DNA from: Marinimicrococcus flavescens
GTDB taxonomy: Bacteria > Pseudomonadota > Alphaproteobacteria > Geminicoccales > Geminicoccaceae
Direction: 5' to 3'
DNA: 64,000 nt
NCBI GenBank assembly: GCA_029211145.1
Contig: JARGEQ010000016.1
Span: 1-64,000 of the forward strand
Under the pieces are notes generated by a model that was given only the letters and a program-made list of their open reading frames with translations, was not told the origin of the DNA and searched no databases. Positions 19,905 through 28,435 of this stretch are shown here, piece after piece; within the stretch, counting starts at the first letter, position 1; each line of letters starts with the position of its first letter. The position numbers and the translations under genes were made by a program.

Positions 19905-20254
19905 CAGCGACCGCCGCCAGGGACCCTTCCCCGTTCCGGCGTGCGGCGCGCGGCCATCCCCCGATCATAGGACTTGTGAAACCTTTCCGCTGTTGTGCTA
20001 TTCCTATGAGAGCAAGCAGGCTCATGGAGCCTGCGACCCGCGACGCGGGCGCGCGTGTTTTTCAAGCTGCCGCGGCGGCAGGCCGATCCGTCGGTTGCCG
20101 CCCGAGGGTATCGGGTGGGACTGTAGGAAATGCACAACAGCCTCCGGACAATGCACCCGCCACCCGGGTTCGCGGCTGCGCGCCGCGTTCCCAATGCGGC
20201 AGCATGCGTCTAGTCATCGCCTCACGGGTGAATTGAAGAGGGAGCCTGGTCGAA
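19905..20254. other. intergenic region with two consecutive hairpins
   Basis: 350 nt between thyX and the OmpA lipoprotein. At 20016-20034 GCAGGCTC and GAGCCTGC pair perfectly around ATG. At 20037-20049 CCCGC and GCGGG pair around GAC, and a T5 run follows at 20058-20062. An AT-richer patch at about 19970-20010 could hold a promoter. The pair could be a thyX terminator, a structured 5' leader of the lipoprotein gene, or a short RNA gene. Confidence 0.4.
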
Positions 20255-21145
20255 ATGGGTAAGATTCTCCGTACGGCTGCTGTGGTGAGCAGCTTCGCGC
20301 TGCTCGCCGCTTGCGGCCAGCAGCCTCCGGGTTACACGAACCTGTTCGGGCACGTGGCCGAGGGCTTCCCGGCGGAGTCCGTGATGAATGACGCCCGTGC
20401 GACCCAGCCGTCCGGCAGCGCCTACCATCAGGCTCTCTACTCGGAGTTGATGGAGCACGCCGAGTACGAGTACGGACAGATGCAGGACTACCGGGATGCC
20501 ATGTGGCACGCCCGGAACGCCATGACTGCGGCTGGCGGCAGCGATGTCGAGCCGGCGCAGATCGGCTCGCGCCGCCTGCCCGCCGACAAGGTCGACGAGC
20601 TGACCAGCGCCCGCAACCGTCTGGTGGCGGCGCTCGCCGCCGGCGCTCCGCAGGCCAAGCCCGAGCCGGCGGCTCGTGCGGTGGCGAAGTTCAACTGCTG
20701 GATCGAGCAGCAGGAAGAGAACTTCCAGCCGAAGGACATCGCCTACTGCCGCGACGCGTTCTTCGCTGCCCTCGAGGAGATCGAGGTCAAGAAGGTCGCG
20801 GCCCCCGAGGTGATCACGCTGCAGAGCGACGTGTTCTTCGACTTCGACAAGGCGACCATCAAGCCGGCCTTCTTCCCCGAGCTTGACAAGGTCGCCAAGA
20901 TGCTGGTCGAGAACACCAACATGCGGCTGTTCATCGCCGGTCACACCGACACGGCTGGCCCCAAGTCCTACAATCAGGGCCTGTCCGAGCGGCGCGGCAA
21001 CGCCGTGGCCGACTATCTGGGCCGCAAGGGCGTCAGCGCCGACCGCCTGACCGTCCAGGGCTTCGGCGAGACCCAGCTGGCCGTGCCGACGCCGGACAAC
21101 ACGCCGAACGCGCAGAACCGGCGCGTCGAGATCCGCCAGCGCTGA
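20255..21145 (+). CDS. OmpA-family outer-membrane lipoprotein
   Basis: 296 residues. A signal peptide ends in the lipobox LLAAC, so Cys20 is lipidated. A middle helical region (about 40-185) of unknown family includes a NCWIEQQEENFQPKDI segment that recurs in alphaproteobacterial OmpA-like lipoproteins. The C-terminal OmpA domain (about 187-296) opens with VFFDFDKATIKP and holds the peptidoglycan-binding residues of the family (GHTDTAG, NRRVEI). It probably anchors the outer membrane to the wall. A GAGGGAGCCTGGTCGAA ribosome site region precedes the ATG. A strong terminator follows. Confidence 0.9.
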   Translation: MGKILRTAAVVSSFALLAACGQQPPGYTNLFGHVAEGFPAESVMNDARATQPSGSAYHQALYSELMEHAEYEYGQMQDYRDAMWHARNAMTAAGGSDVEPAQIGSRRLPADKVDELTSARNRLVAALAAGAPQAKPEPAARAVAKFNCWIEQQEENFQPKDIAYCRDAFFAALEEIEVKKVAAPEVITLQSDVFFDFDKATIKPAFFPELDKVAKMLVENTNMRLFIAGHTDTAGPKSYNQGLSERRGNAVADYLGRKGVSADRLTVQGFGETQLAVPTPDNTPNAQNRRVEIRQR

Positions 21146-21170
21146 CGCGCCAGCGATCAGGACGAGCGTC

Positions 21171-21208
21171 AAGGAAGGGCGCGGCCGCAAGGCCGCGCCC
21201 TTTCCTTT
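21171..21208 (+). terminator. intrinsic terminator of the OmpA lipoprotein gene
   Basis: AAGGAAGGGCGCGGCC and GGCCGCGCCCTTTCCTT pair around GCAA, and the right arm runs into a T-rich tail. It lies 25 nt after the stop. The A-rich left side also lets it serve the opposite strand. Confidence 0.85.
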
Positions 21209-21233
21209 CGTCCTTCTGCCGGCCGTTCGTCCA

Positions 21234-21602
21234 TCAGCCGGCGAGACCGCCCAGGACCATGCCGGCCAGCCACAGCAGGAAGGCGCCGCCCAGCGCGAAG
21301 GCGGCGTAGCGGTCGCAAGCCTGGCGGATCGCCTCCCCGATCAGCCGTTGCAGGACCTCCGGCGGCATGAGGGGACGCGGCTCGAGCATCATCCAGACCT
21401 CGGTGCGCCTGTAGGGTCGCGACGGTGCGCGCAAGGCCGAAAGCCTGAGGCCGGCCCAGAGCAGCAGGGCGGCGAGCGCCGCGGTTCGCAGCGCCAGCCC
21501 GGGCTCGGCCGAGAGGCCGGCCGCCAGCACCGCGATGGCCAGGCAGGCAAAGCCGGTGGCCCGCGCCACCGAACGCTCGGCCGCCTGCTGGATGCGGTCC
21601 AC
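21234..21602 (-). CDS. small integral membrane protein, unknown family
   Basis: 122 residues with hydrophobic segments at about 16-33, 37-52 and 96-119 and a polar middle (RPYRRTEVWMMLEPRP). It is the last gene of the symporter cluster on the minus strand, about 50 nt after the YggT-like gene. No family is recognised with confidence. Its place suggests a link to the transporter or to the cell envelope, but this is inference only. Confidence 0.65.
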   Translation of the reverse strand: MDRIQQAAERSVARATGFACLAIAVLAAGLSAEPGLALRTAALAALLLWAGLRLSALRAPSRPYRRTEVWMMLEPRPLMPPEVLQRLIGEAIRQACDRYAAFALGGAFLLWLAGMVLGGLAG

Positions 21603-21651
21603 GGCAGCCCTGCCCCGTTCCGCTCAGCGCCGGCCAGCGGCCATGACGGGC

Positions 21652-21999
21652 TCAGCCCGCGGGCAGCCAGGAAGCCGGCACCACGCCCATGAGGTGGAGG
21701 ATCAGCAGCCAGAAGGCGCGGACCTCCGGAAACACCGCCGCCTGCAGGGCGAGGCGGGCGAGGACGAGCCAGAACACCGCCACCAGCGGCAGCAGCGTCT
21801 CGACCATGAAGGACGGGGTCACCGCCGACGTCGCGCGCAGCACCGGGTCGGTGAGGCGGCAGAAGAACTGCCAGATGTAATTGTCCCAGCCGGCCGGCAC
21901 GAAGAGGCCCAGGAAGAAGCGCGCGACCAGCGTCCAGATCAGCGCCGCCAGGACGTAGTTGGGAAGGTGGAAATACCAGTAGGAGAGAAGATGCTCCAT
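21652..21999 (-). CDS. YggT-like membrane protein
   Basis: 115 residues with three or four helices. The segment WQFFCRLTDPVLRATSAVTP resembles the YggT signature (TDP-x-L followed by a Pro-containing loop), and the following VETLLPLVAVFWLVLARLAL fits the second YggT helix. YggT proteins are small envelope proteins implicated in osmotic tolerance. It lies 58 nt downstream of the symporter gene on the same strand, so it is probably co-transcribed. The family call is moderate. Confidence 0.6.
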   Translation of the reverse strand: MEHLLSYWYFHLPNYVLAALIWTLVARFFLGLFVPAGWDNYIWQFFCRLTDPVLRATSAVTPSFMVETLLPLVAVFWLVLARLALQAAVFPEVRAFWLLILHLMGVVPASWLPAG

Positions 22000-22057
22000 C
22001 GCCCGGCCCCTGGGGAGAAGGCTGGCGGGCGGGGCGCAGGCACCCCGCCCGCCCGGC

Positions 22058-23890
22058 TCAGTCGGCGTGCTTGTCGGCCACCATCACGCCGCCGCGCGGT
22101 ACCCGCAAGGCCTCGATGAAGGCCTGCATCTCCCGCGACGGCGGGCTCGTCATGAGGCTGACGATCCAGCACACGGCAAAGCCCACCGGGATGCCGAAGA
22201 GGCCCGCCGAGATGTTCGACACACCGAACCAGGGGGACATGCCCATATACTGGGTGCCCACGAGATAGAAGGCGGTCATGCCGAACCCGGCGATCATGCC
22301 CGCCAGCGCCCCCGGCGTGTTGGCGCGCTTCCACCACACACCCAGCACCAGCACCGGGAACAGCCCTGCCGCGGCCAGCGAGAAGGCCCAGGAGACGAAG
22401 ATCAGGATGCCCGCCGGCGCGGTGATCGCCATCCAGGCGCCGAGCAGCGCCACGCCTACCAGCAGGATCCGCGCCACGACCAGCCGCCGCCTGGTGGAGG
22501 CCGTGTGGTCGATCATCTGGTAGTAGACGTCGTGGCTCAGCGCGTTGGCGATCGCCAGCAGCAGCCCGTCGGCGGTGGAGAGGGCGGCTGCCAGGCCGCC
22601 GGCCGCGACCAGCCCGGCGATCACATAGGGAAGCCCGGCGATCTCGGGCGTGGCGATCACGACCGTGTCGGGGTGGATCGAGAAGTTGGCGAAGTTCAGG
22701 ACCGTCACCCCCTTGGCCTGGCAGGCGGCGAGCACCGCGTCGGCCGAGGTCGCCGCGGTACCGCAGACGGTCACGAGGCCGGCCTGCCCATAGGAGAAGA
22801 TCCAGCTCGGCAGGGCGGCGATGGCACTCGCGTCCTCGAGGCTGCGCCCCAGCACGTTCTGGAACACCTCGAGCTTGGCGAAGGCGGCGTAGGCGGGTGC
22901 GGTGAAGTAGAGAATGAAGATGAACAGCAGCGACCAGCCGACCGACTTCCTGGCCTCACGGACGCTGGGCGTGGTGAAGAACCGCATGATGACGTGCGGC
23001 AGGGCCGCGGTGCCCACCATGAGGCACAGGATGAGCGCGAAGAAGTTCAGCGGATCGCGCACGTTGAAGGGTGTCACATGCGGCTTGATGCCCTCGAGAA
23101 AGCCGCCCGCCCCGCTATTGGCCGCCTCGATCGCGGTGATCTTCTGGAGCACCTGGCCGTACATGAGCTGCGGCAGCGGCACGCCGGTGAGCTGGGCCGA
23201 GAGGATCACCACCGGCAGCAGGTAGGCGATGATCAGCACGATGTACTGCGCCACCTGGGTCCAGGTGACCGCCCGCATCCCGCCCAGCATCGAGCACACG
23301 AGGATGCCGGCGAGGCCCAGGAAGATGCCCACCTGCACCGAGACGCCCAGCAGCCGCGAGGCGATGATCCCGGTGCCGGTGAGCTGGCCCATCAGGTAGA
23401 CCAGCGAGCAGCACACGAGGATGATCACGCCGATCAGCCGGGCGAGATTGCCGCCGTAGCGGGCGGCCAGGAAGTCGGGCACGGTGTATGCGCCGAACTT
23501 CCGCAGATAGGGGGCGATGAGCACCGCCACCAGCACATAGCCGCCGGTCCAGCCCAGGATGAAGGCGAGGCCGTCATAGCCCTGGGCGTAGAGCGAGCCT
23601 GCCATCCCGATGAAGGAGGCGGCCGACATCCAGTCGGCGGCGGTGGCCATGCCGTTGTAGAGGGCCGGCACCCGGCGCCCCGCCACGTAGTACTCCGAGA
23701 CCTGGGCGGTGCGGCTGAGAATGCCGATCCCGGCATAGACGGCGATGGTCAGGATGACGAAGGCATAGCCGATCACGGTCGGCGGCAGGCCCATCTGCTC
23801 GAGCACCGCCAGCACCACCACGAAAACCAGGAAGGTGCCGGTGTAGAGCGCATAGATGCGCCCGAGGTTGGCGATGAATGCGTCGCGCAT
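22058..23890 (-). CDS. sodium:solute symporter (SSS family, VC_2705/ActP-like)
   Basis: 610 residues, 13-14 predicted helices. The SSS core is clear: YYVAGRRVPALYNGMATAADWMSAASFIGMAGSLY, then GFILGWTGGYVLVA-type and YTVPDFLAARYGG segments, with TADGLLLAIANALSHDVYY late in the chain. It probably imports acetate or another small monocarboxylate with sodium. The neighbour upstream, 12 nt away, encodes the small DUF4212 subunit that usually accompanies this branch, which supports the subfamily assignment. Substrate is inferred. Confidence 0.9.
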   Translation of the reverse strand: MRDAFIANLGRIYALYTGTFLVFVVVLAVLEQMGLPPTVIGYAFVILTIAVYAGIGILSRTAQVSEYYVAGRRVPALYNGMATAADWMSAASFIGMAGSLYAQGYDGLAFILGWTGGYVLVAVLIAPYLRKFGAYTVPDFLAARYGGNLARLIGVIILVCCSLVYLMGQLTGTGIIASRLLGVSVQVGIFLGLAGILVCSMLGGMRAVTWTQVAQYIVLIIAYLLPVVILSAQLTGVPLPQLMYGQVLQKITAIEAANSGAGGFLEGIKPHVTPFNVRDPLNFFALILCLMVGTAALPHVIMRFFTTPSVREARKSVGWSLLFIFILYFTAPAYAAFAKLEVFQNVLGRSLEDASAIAALPSWIFSYGQAGLVTVCGTAATSADAVLAACQAKGVTVLNFANFSIHPDTVVIATPEIAGLPYVIAGLVAAGGLAAALSTADGLLLAIANALSHDVYYQMIDHTASTRRRLVVARILLVGVALLGAWMAITAPAGILIFVSWAFSLAAAGLFPVLVLGVWWKRANTPGALAGMIAGFGMTAFYLVGTQYMGMSPWFGVSNISAGLFGIPVGFAVCWIVSLMTSPPSREMQAFIEALRVPRGGVMVADKHAD

Positions 23891-23902
23891 GGCAGCCTCC
23901 CC

Positions 23903-24163
23903 TCACTCTTCTTCCGCCATGCCGTGCTCCTCGTCGATCCGGTTCTGCTTGGCCGAGAACCAGAAGATGAGGATCACGAACACGATCAGCGAGCCTTGGG
24001 CCGCCATGTAGAAGCCCAGCGGGAAGCCGAAGATCACGATCTCGTTGAGCCAGCCCACGAAGAAGTGGACGAGGAAGCCGAACACGAACCAGACGACCAG
24101 GGTGGTCCACATCAGGTTGCGGGTGCGGCGCCAGTATTCCTCCGCCATTGGCGTGGATTGCAT
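23903..24163 (-). CDS. DUF4212 small subunit of the sodium:solute symporter
   Basis: 86 residues from an ATG with GGGAG 9 nt upstream; the frame is open further but without a good start. Two helices: TLVVWFVFGFLVHFF and the segment around FYMAAQGSLIVFVILIFWF. The sequence YWRRTRNLMWTTL at the front and the short charged tail match DUF4212. These proteins are almost always encoded immediately before VC_2705-type symporters, as here, and are thought to be accessory subunits. The divergent gap upstream holds an AT-rich patch (TTAACTTTGATTAATATC) likely to contain promoters. Confidence 0.88.
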   Translation of the reverse strand: MQSTPMAEEYWRRTRNLMWTTLVVWFVFGFLVHFFVGWLNEIVIFGFPLGFYMAAQGSLIVFVILIFWFSAKQNRIDEEHGMAEEE

Positions 24164-24382
24164 GCTGCAGCACTCCCTGCGGTCCGGACCCGGTCGGCCG
24201 TTTGCCCCCGGGACCTTCCTTCTCCCGCGGGACCGGCCCGCTCGGCCGGTTTCTCGCGGCATTAACTTTGATTAATATCATTTCGCGCAGGACGGAAAGC
24301 CGACTTCTCCATGTGCTTCCGTCGAGCGCCTGCGACACAGCAGCGCATGGCGTCGCTTTTAGCCGAGGAAGGATAACCGGGC

Positions 24383-24994
24383 ATGCTCAGGCTTCCCCTC
24401 CGCCGCCGGCACCGCGTCGCCACGGAGGAGGCGCTGGCCTCCTTCCTGGCCGCCCAGGCGGCGTTCCTGTCGCAAAAGACGGTGGTCGAGTTCTGCCGTG
24501 CCCGGGCCGGCCTGAATTGGAACAAGCTGTTTCTCGAGCGCGCCTTCGTCGAGGCGATGGAACGCTGCCGCGGCGAGGCCTTCGCTGCGGTGCTGGGCGA
24601 CGTTGCCGAGTCCTGCCAGGTGCTGTTGCGCCACGCGGGCCTCGCGGAGACCGCTGCCCCTGAGCGGCTGGGTCCGCCGGTGCGCGCGGCGCTGCTCGGC
24701 CACCCGGCCCCGCCCGGCGGCTGGGAGGCCGAGCTGGACGGGCTCGACGCGCGCCTCGCCCGGGCCCTTCTCGCCGCCCCCCGGCCGGTCCACGTGATTG
24801 CCCGCACCGGCGCGCCCAGGGTGTTCGAGGCGCTGCCGATCCGCGGCGCGGTGCGCGAGCCCGACCGCGAGCTGATCGAGAACGGCCTCCGTTTCCTGTT
24901 GTGCCGGGTCTATGCCGACATGGAGCGCGAGCTCGATACCGCGGCCCTGGCCCGCGCGCTCGAGCGGCACGAGGAGCCCCGGCAGGCGCCGTGA
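24383..24994 (+). CDS. conserved alphaproteobacterial protein, unknown function
   Basis: 203 residues, soluble, mostly helical, no signal peptide. The region LASFLAAQAAFLSQKTVVEFCRARAG resembles a segment of a conserved Rhodospirillales protein of unknown function that I recognise only as a recurring hypothetical. Rich in Arg/Glu/Leu at the C-terminus. GAGGAAGGATAACCGGGC provides the ribosome site region. It stands alone between two transporter operons, divergent from the symporter genes. Confidence 0.7.
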   Translation: MLRLPLRRRHRVATEEALASFLAAQAAFLSQKTVVEFCRARAGLNWNKLFLERAFVEAMERCRGEAFAAVLGDVAESCQVLLRHAGLAETAAPERLGPPVRAALLGHPAPPGGWEAELDGLDARLARALLAAPRPVHVIARTGAPRVFEALPIRGAVREPDRELIENGLRFLLCRVYADMERELDTAALARALERHEEPRQAP

Positions 24995-25200
24995 GAGCCG
25001 CAGGAAGGTTCCCTCGCCGCGCATTGCATTTTGGTAATCAGGACCGCCGCCGGGCCGATCTCGCTTGACAGGCTAGGCGGCGATCTCGATCAAAAGCCTC
25101 GTCGCAATCCGCCGGTTCTCGCCGCCGAGCAACGCCGAGGAACAATGTCTGGCCGCTGGACGTCATGCAGCGACGCGGCCCGGGAGCAATCGCGAGCCTC

Positions 25201-28089
25201 ATGAACATCGCGCTGATCGTCCTGCTGCCTTTCATCGGCGCCATCCTGCCGCCCCTGATGATCCGGGCCGGCCGCGCCATCTGCACCACGGTGACGGCCT
25301 GCACCACGCTCGTCTCCCTGGCCCTGCTGCTGGTCCAGGCGCCGGCGGTGTTCCGCGGCGAGGTGCCCGCGGTACGCTGGGAATGGCTGCCGCAGCTGGG
25401 CCTCGATGCCAGCTTCCGGATCGACGGCCTGGCGTTCCTCTTCGCGTTCCTCATCTTGTTCATCGGCCTGCTGATCATCCTCTATGCGCGGCACTATCTC
25501 TCGCGCGAGGATCCGGTCGGCCGGTTCTTTGCCTTCCTGCTGCTCTTCCAGGGGGCGATGCTCGGCATCGTGCTCTCCGGCAACCTCCTCCTCCTGCTGG
25601 TCTTCTGGGAGCTCACCACGCTCTCCTCGTTCCTGCTGATCGGCTACTGGCGGCATCTGCCCGAGGGGCGGCAGGGAGCGCGGATGGCGCTGGCGGTCAC
25701 CGGGCTGGGCGGCCTCGCCCTGATCGGCGGTGTGCTGCTGCTGGGCCAGATCGCCGGCTCCTTCGACCTCGAGACGGTCCTGGCCCAGGGCGAGGCCATC
25801 AAGGCCTCCCCCCTCTACCTGCCGGCGCTGATCCTCGTGCTGCTGGGCGCCTTCACCAAGTCGGCCCAGTTCCCGTTCCATTTCTGGCTGCCGCACGCCA
25901 TGGCGGCACCCACGCCGGTCTCGGCCTACCTGCACTCGGCGACCATGGTGAAGGCCGGCATCTTCCTGCTGGCCCGCCTGTGGCCGGCCATGGCCGGCAC
26001 CGACGCCTGGTTCCTCGCGGTCTCGCTGACAGGCCTTCTCACCATGGGCATCGCCGCCTGGATCGCCCTTTTCAAGGACGACCTCAAGGCGCTCCTGGCC
26101 TTCTCCACGGTGAGCCACCTGGGGCTCGTGACCATGCTGCTGGGCATGGGAACGAAGCTCGCCGCCATGGCCGGCATCTTCCACATCATCAACCACGCCT
26201 CCTTCAAGGCCGGCCTCTTCATGTCGGCCGGCATCGTCGACCACGAGACCGGCACCCGCGACATCCGCCGCCTCGGCGGCCTTGCCCACGTCATGCCGAT
26301 CACCGCGACGCTGGCGATCCTGGCGACCCTGTCGATGGCCGGCATCCCGCCCTTCAACGGCTTCATCTCCAAGGAGATGATGCTCGAGGAAGCGGCTCAC
26401 ACCGTCTATGCCGGCAACGACTGGCTGTTCCCGGTCCTGGCGACGCTGGCGGCGCTGTTCTCCGTGGCCTATTCCGCGCGATTCCTGTTCCACGGCTTTT
26501 TGGGCGAGACCCGCGGTCCCCTGCCGCGCAAGCCGCACGATCCCCCGGCCGGCATGTGGCTGCCGGTGGCGGTGCTGGTGGCGCTGGTGGTGGCCATCGG
26601 CCTGTTCCCCGAGCAGGTCGCCGGCGGCCTGGTCGACGTCGCGACCGCGGCCGTGACCGGCGCGCCGGCACCGGCCTACGAGCTGGCGCTGTGGCACGGG
26701 ATCACCCCCTCGCTGCTGATGAGCGGCGTCGCCGTCGCCGGCGGCCTCGTCCTGCTGGCCCTCTACAAGCCCGTCAACAATCTGCGCGAGGCCACGCCGC
26801 GGCCCGAGGCCAAGCGGCTCTTCGACGGCCTGATCCGGATATGCGTGGCGGCCGCCGCACAGGTCAGCGACCGCCTCCAGAACGGCTCGCTGCAGCGCTA
26901 CCTGGCGATCATGCTGGTGGCCGCCATCGCCGTCGGGGCGGTGGCATTCGCCGGCGGCACCCACCTTCCCGGCGACCGGCCGATCCAGCCGGTCACCAGC
27001 ACGGCGGTGGTGCTTTGGGTGCTGCTCGCCGGCGCCAGCCTCGGCGCGCTGCTGCTGCACCGCAACCGCCTGATGACCCTGATCCTCACCAGCCTCGTGG
27101 GCCTCGTGGTCTCGCTGGCCTTCCTCGGCCTTTCGGCCCCTGACCTGGCGCTCACCCAGATCTCGGTCGAGGTGGTCACCACCATCCTCATGCTGCTCGC
27201 CCTCAACCTCCTCCCCAAGGAGACGCCGCGCGAGAGCAGGGCCGGGCAGCGGACCCGCGATCTGGGCATCGCCGTGCTGGCCGGCGCCGGGGTGGCCGCT
27301 GCCGCCTTTGCGGTGATGACCAGGGGCTTCGAGACCATCTCCGACTTCCACCTGGCCCAGGCCAAGCCCGGCGGCGGCGGCACCAACGTCGTCAACGTGA
27401 TCCTCGTCGACTTCCGCGGCTACGACACGTTCGGCGAGATCATCGTGCTGGGCATCGCCGCGCTGGCGATCTTCGCGCTGCTCGACCGCAATCTGCGCGG
27501 TGCCGCGGCACGCCGCATCGCGACCATCGGCCGGGTCACCGAGTCCATGGACGCCCACCCGCTGATCCTCGTGGTGGCGACCCGCGTGCTGCTGCCGCTG
27601 ATGCTGATGGTGGCCGCCTTCATCTTCCTGCGCGGCCACAACCAGCCGGGCGGCGGGTTCATCGCCGGGCTCGTGGCGGCCATCGCCTTCATCCTGCAAT
27701 ATGTGGCAAGCGGCTTCGCCTGGGCCCGCGACCGTGCCCATTACGACCATCACTCGATGATCGGCGTCGGCGTCCTCGTGGCGGGCCTGACCGGCGTCGC
27801 CGCCTGGATCTTCGGGCGGCCGTTCCTCACCAGCGCCTTCACCCATGTCCACCTGCCGCTGATCGGCGACGTCGAGATCGCCTCGGCCATGGCCTTCGAT
27901 CTGGGCGTGTTCGCGACGGTGCTCGGCGTCGTCGTCCTGGCGCTGGCCAATCTCTCGCGGATCCAGAGCCTGGCGCAGCCCGAGCCTGTCCCCGCCGGAC
28001 CGATGGACATCGTGCTGGAGCCGCAGGCAGGCGGCGCGACGGTCGAGACGTCGGCCGCCGCCATCACCGCTACCGGGGGAAGGCCGTAG
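25201..28089 (+). CDS. mrpA: fused MrpA-MrpB subunit of the cation:proton antiporter
   Basis: 962 residues from the ATG at 25201; an ATG at 25165 would add 12. Residues 1-about 640 are NuoL-like with the proton-channel core (FPFHFWLPHAMAAPTPVSAYLHSATMVKAG) and NHASFKAGLFMSAGI. The MrpA-specific C-terminal part (DLALTQISVEVVTTILMLLALNLLP) follows. From about 785 the chain continues as MrpB (LRGHNQPGGGFIAGLVAAIAF). It forms the core of a multi-subunit Na+(or K+)/H+ antiporter in the inner membrane. A TTGACA at 25065-25070 may be part of the promoter, but no good -10 matches it. Neighbours C-G follow. Confidence 0.93.
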   Translation: MNIALIVLLPFIGAILPPLMIRAGRAICTTVTACTTLVSLALLLVQAPAVFRGEVPAVRWEWLPQLGLDASFRIDGLAFLFAFLILFIGLLIILYARHYLSREDPVGRFFAFLLLFQGAMLGIVLSGNLLLLLVFWELTTLSSFLLIGYWRHLPEGRQGARMALAVTGLGGLALIGGVLLLGQIAGSFDLETVLAQGEAIKASPLYLPALILVLLGAFTKSAQFPFHFWLPHAMAAPTPVSAYLHSATMVKAGIFLLARLWPAMAGTDAWFLAVSLTGLLTMGIAAWIALFKDDLKALLAFSTVSHLGLVTMLLGMGTKLAAMAGIFHIINHASFKAGLFMSAGIVDHETGTRDIRRLGGLAHVMPITATLAILATLSMAGIPPFNGFISKEMMLEEAAHTVYAGNDWLFPVLATLAALFSVAYSARFLFHGFLGETRGPLPRKPHDPPAGMWLPVAVLVALVVAIGLFPEQVAGGLVDVATAAVTGAPAPAYELALWHGITPSLLMSGVAVAGGLVLLALYKPVNNLREATPRPEAKRLFDGLIRICVAAAAQVSDRLQNGSLQRYLAIMLVAAIAVGAVAFAGGTHLPGDRPIQPVTSTAVVLWVLLAGASLGALLLHRNRLMTLILTSLVGLVVSLAFLGLSAPDLALTQISVEVVTTILMLLALNLLPKETPRESRAGQRTRDLGIAVLAGAGVAAAAFAVMTRGFETISDFHLAQAKPGGGGTNVVNVILVDFRGYDTFGEIIVLGIAALAIFALLDRNLRGAAARRIATIGRVTESMDAHPLILVVATRVLLPLMLMVAAFIFLRGHNQPGGGFIAGLVAAIAFILQYVASGFAWARDRAHYDHHSMIGVGVLVAGLTGVAAWIFGRPFLTSAFTHVHLPLIGDVEIASAMAFDLGVFATVLGVVVLALANLSRIQSLAQPEPVPAGPMDIVLEPQAGGATVETSAAAITATGGRP

Positions 28090-28090
28090 C

Positions 28091-28435
28091 ATGGAGCTTC
28101 TCGTCGCCAGCGCCATCGGCATCCTCACCGCCACCGGCGTCTACCTGCTGCTGCGCGGCCGCACCTTCCCGGTGGTGGTCGGGTTGAGCTTCCTCACCTA
28201 CGGGGTCAACGTGTTCCTGTTCGCCATGGGCCGCCTGACCCTCGACGCGCCGCCGATCATCGACGAGGCGGCGGCCAGCTACACCGATCCGCTGCCGCAG
28301 GCCCTGGTGCTGACCGCCATCGTGATCTCCTTCGGCATGACCGCCCTGCTCGTCGTGCTGGCGCTGCGCGGCTATCTCGAGCGCGGCAGCGACCGTGTCG
28401 AGCTGGGCGCCGCCGAGGAAGGAGCCGAGACGTGA
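28091..28435 (+). CDS. mrpC: MrpC subunit
   Basis: 114 residues, NuoK-like, three helices. SFLTYGVNVFLFAMG and DPLPQALVLTAIVISFGMTALLVVLALR are the typical MrpC segments, with the ALVLTAIVI core. It starts one base after the mrpA stop and overlaps mrpD by 4 nt, so the operon is tightly coupled. An essential antiporter subunit in other Mrp systems. Confidence 0.94.
   Translation: MELLVASAIGILTATGVYLLLRGRTFPVVVGLSFLTYGVNVFLFAMGRLTLDAPPIIDEAAASYTDPLPQALVLTAIVISFGMTALLVVLALRGYLERGSDRVELGAAEEGAET

Noticed and set aside
25090-28134. Minus-strand open frame of more than 1000 codons opposite mrpA
   Set aside because: Highly charged, Gln/His/Asp/Gly-rich shadow of a hydrophobic gene; the plus strand is a clear Mrp subunit.
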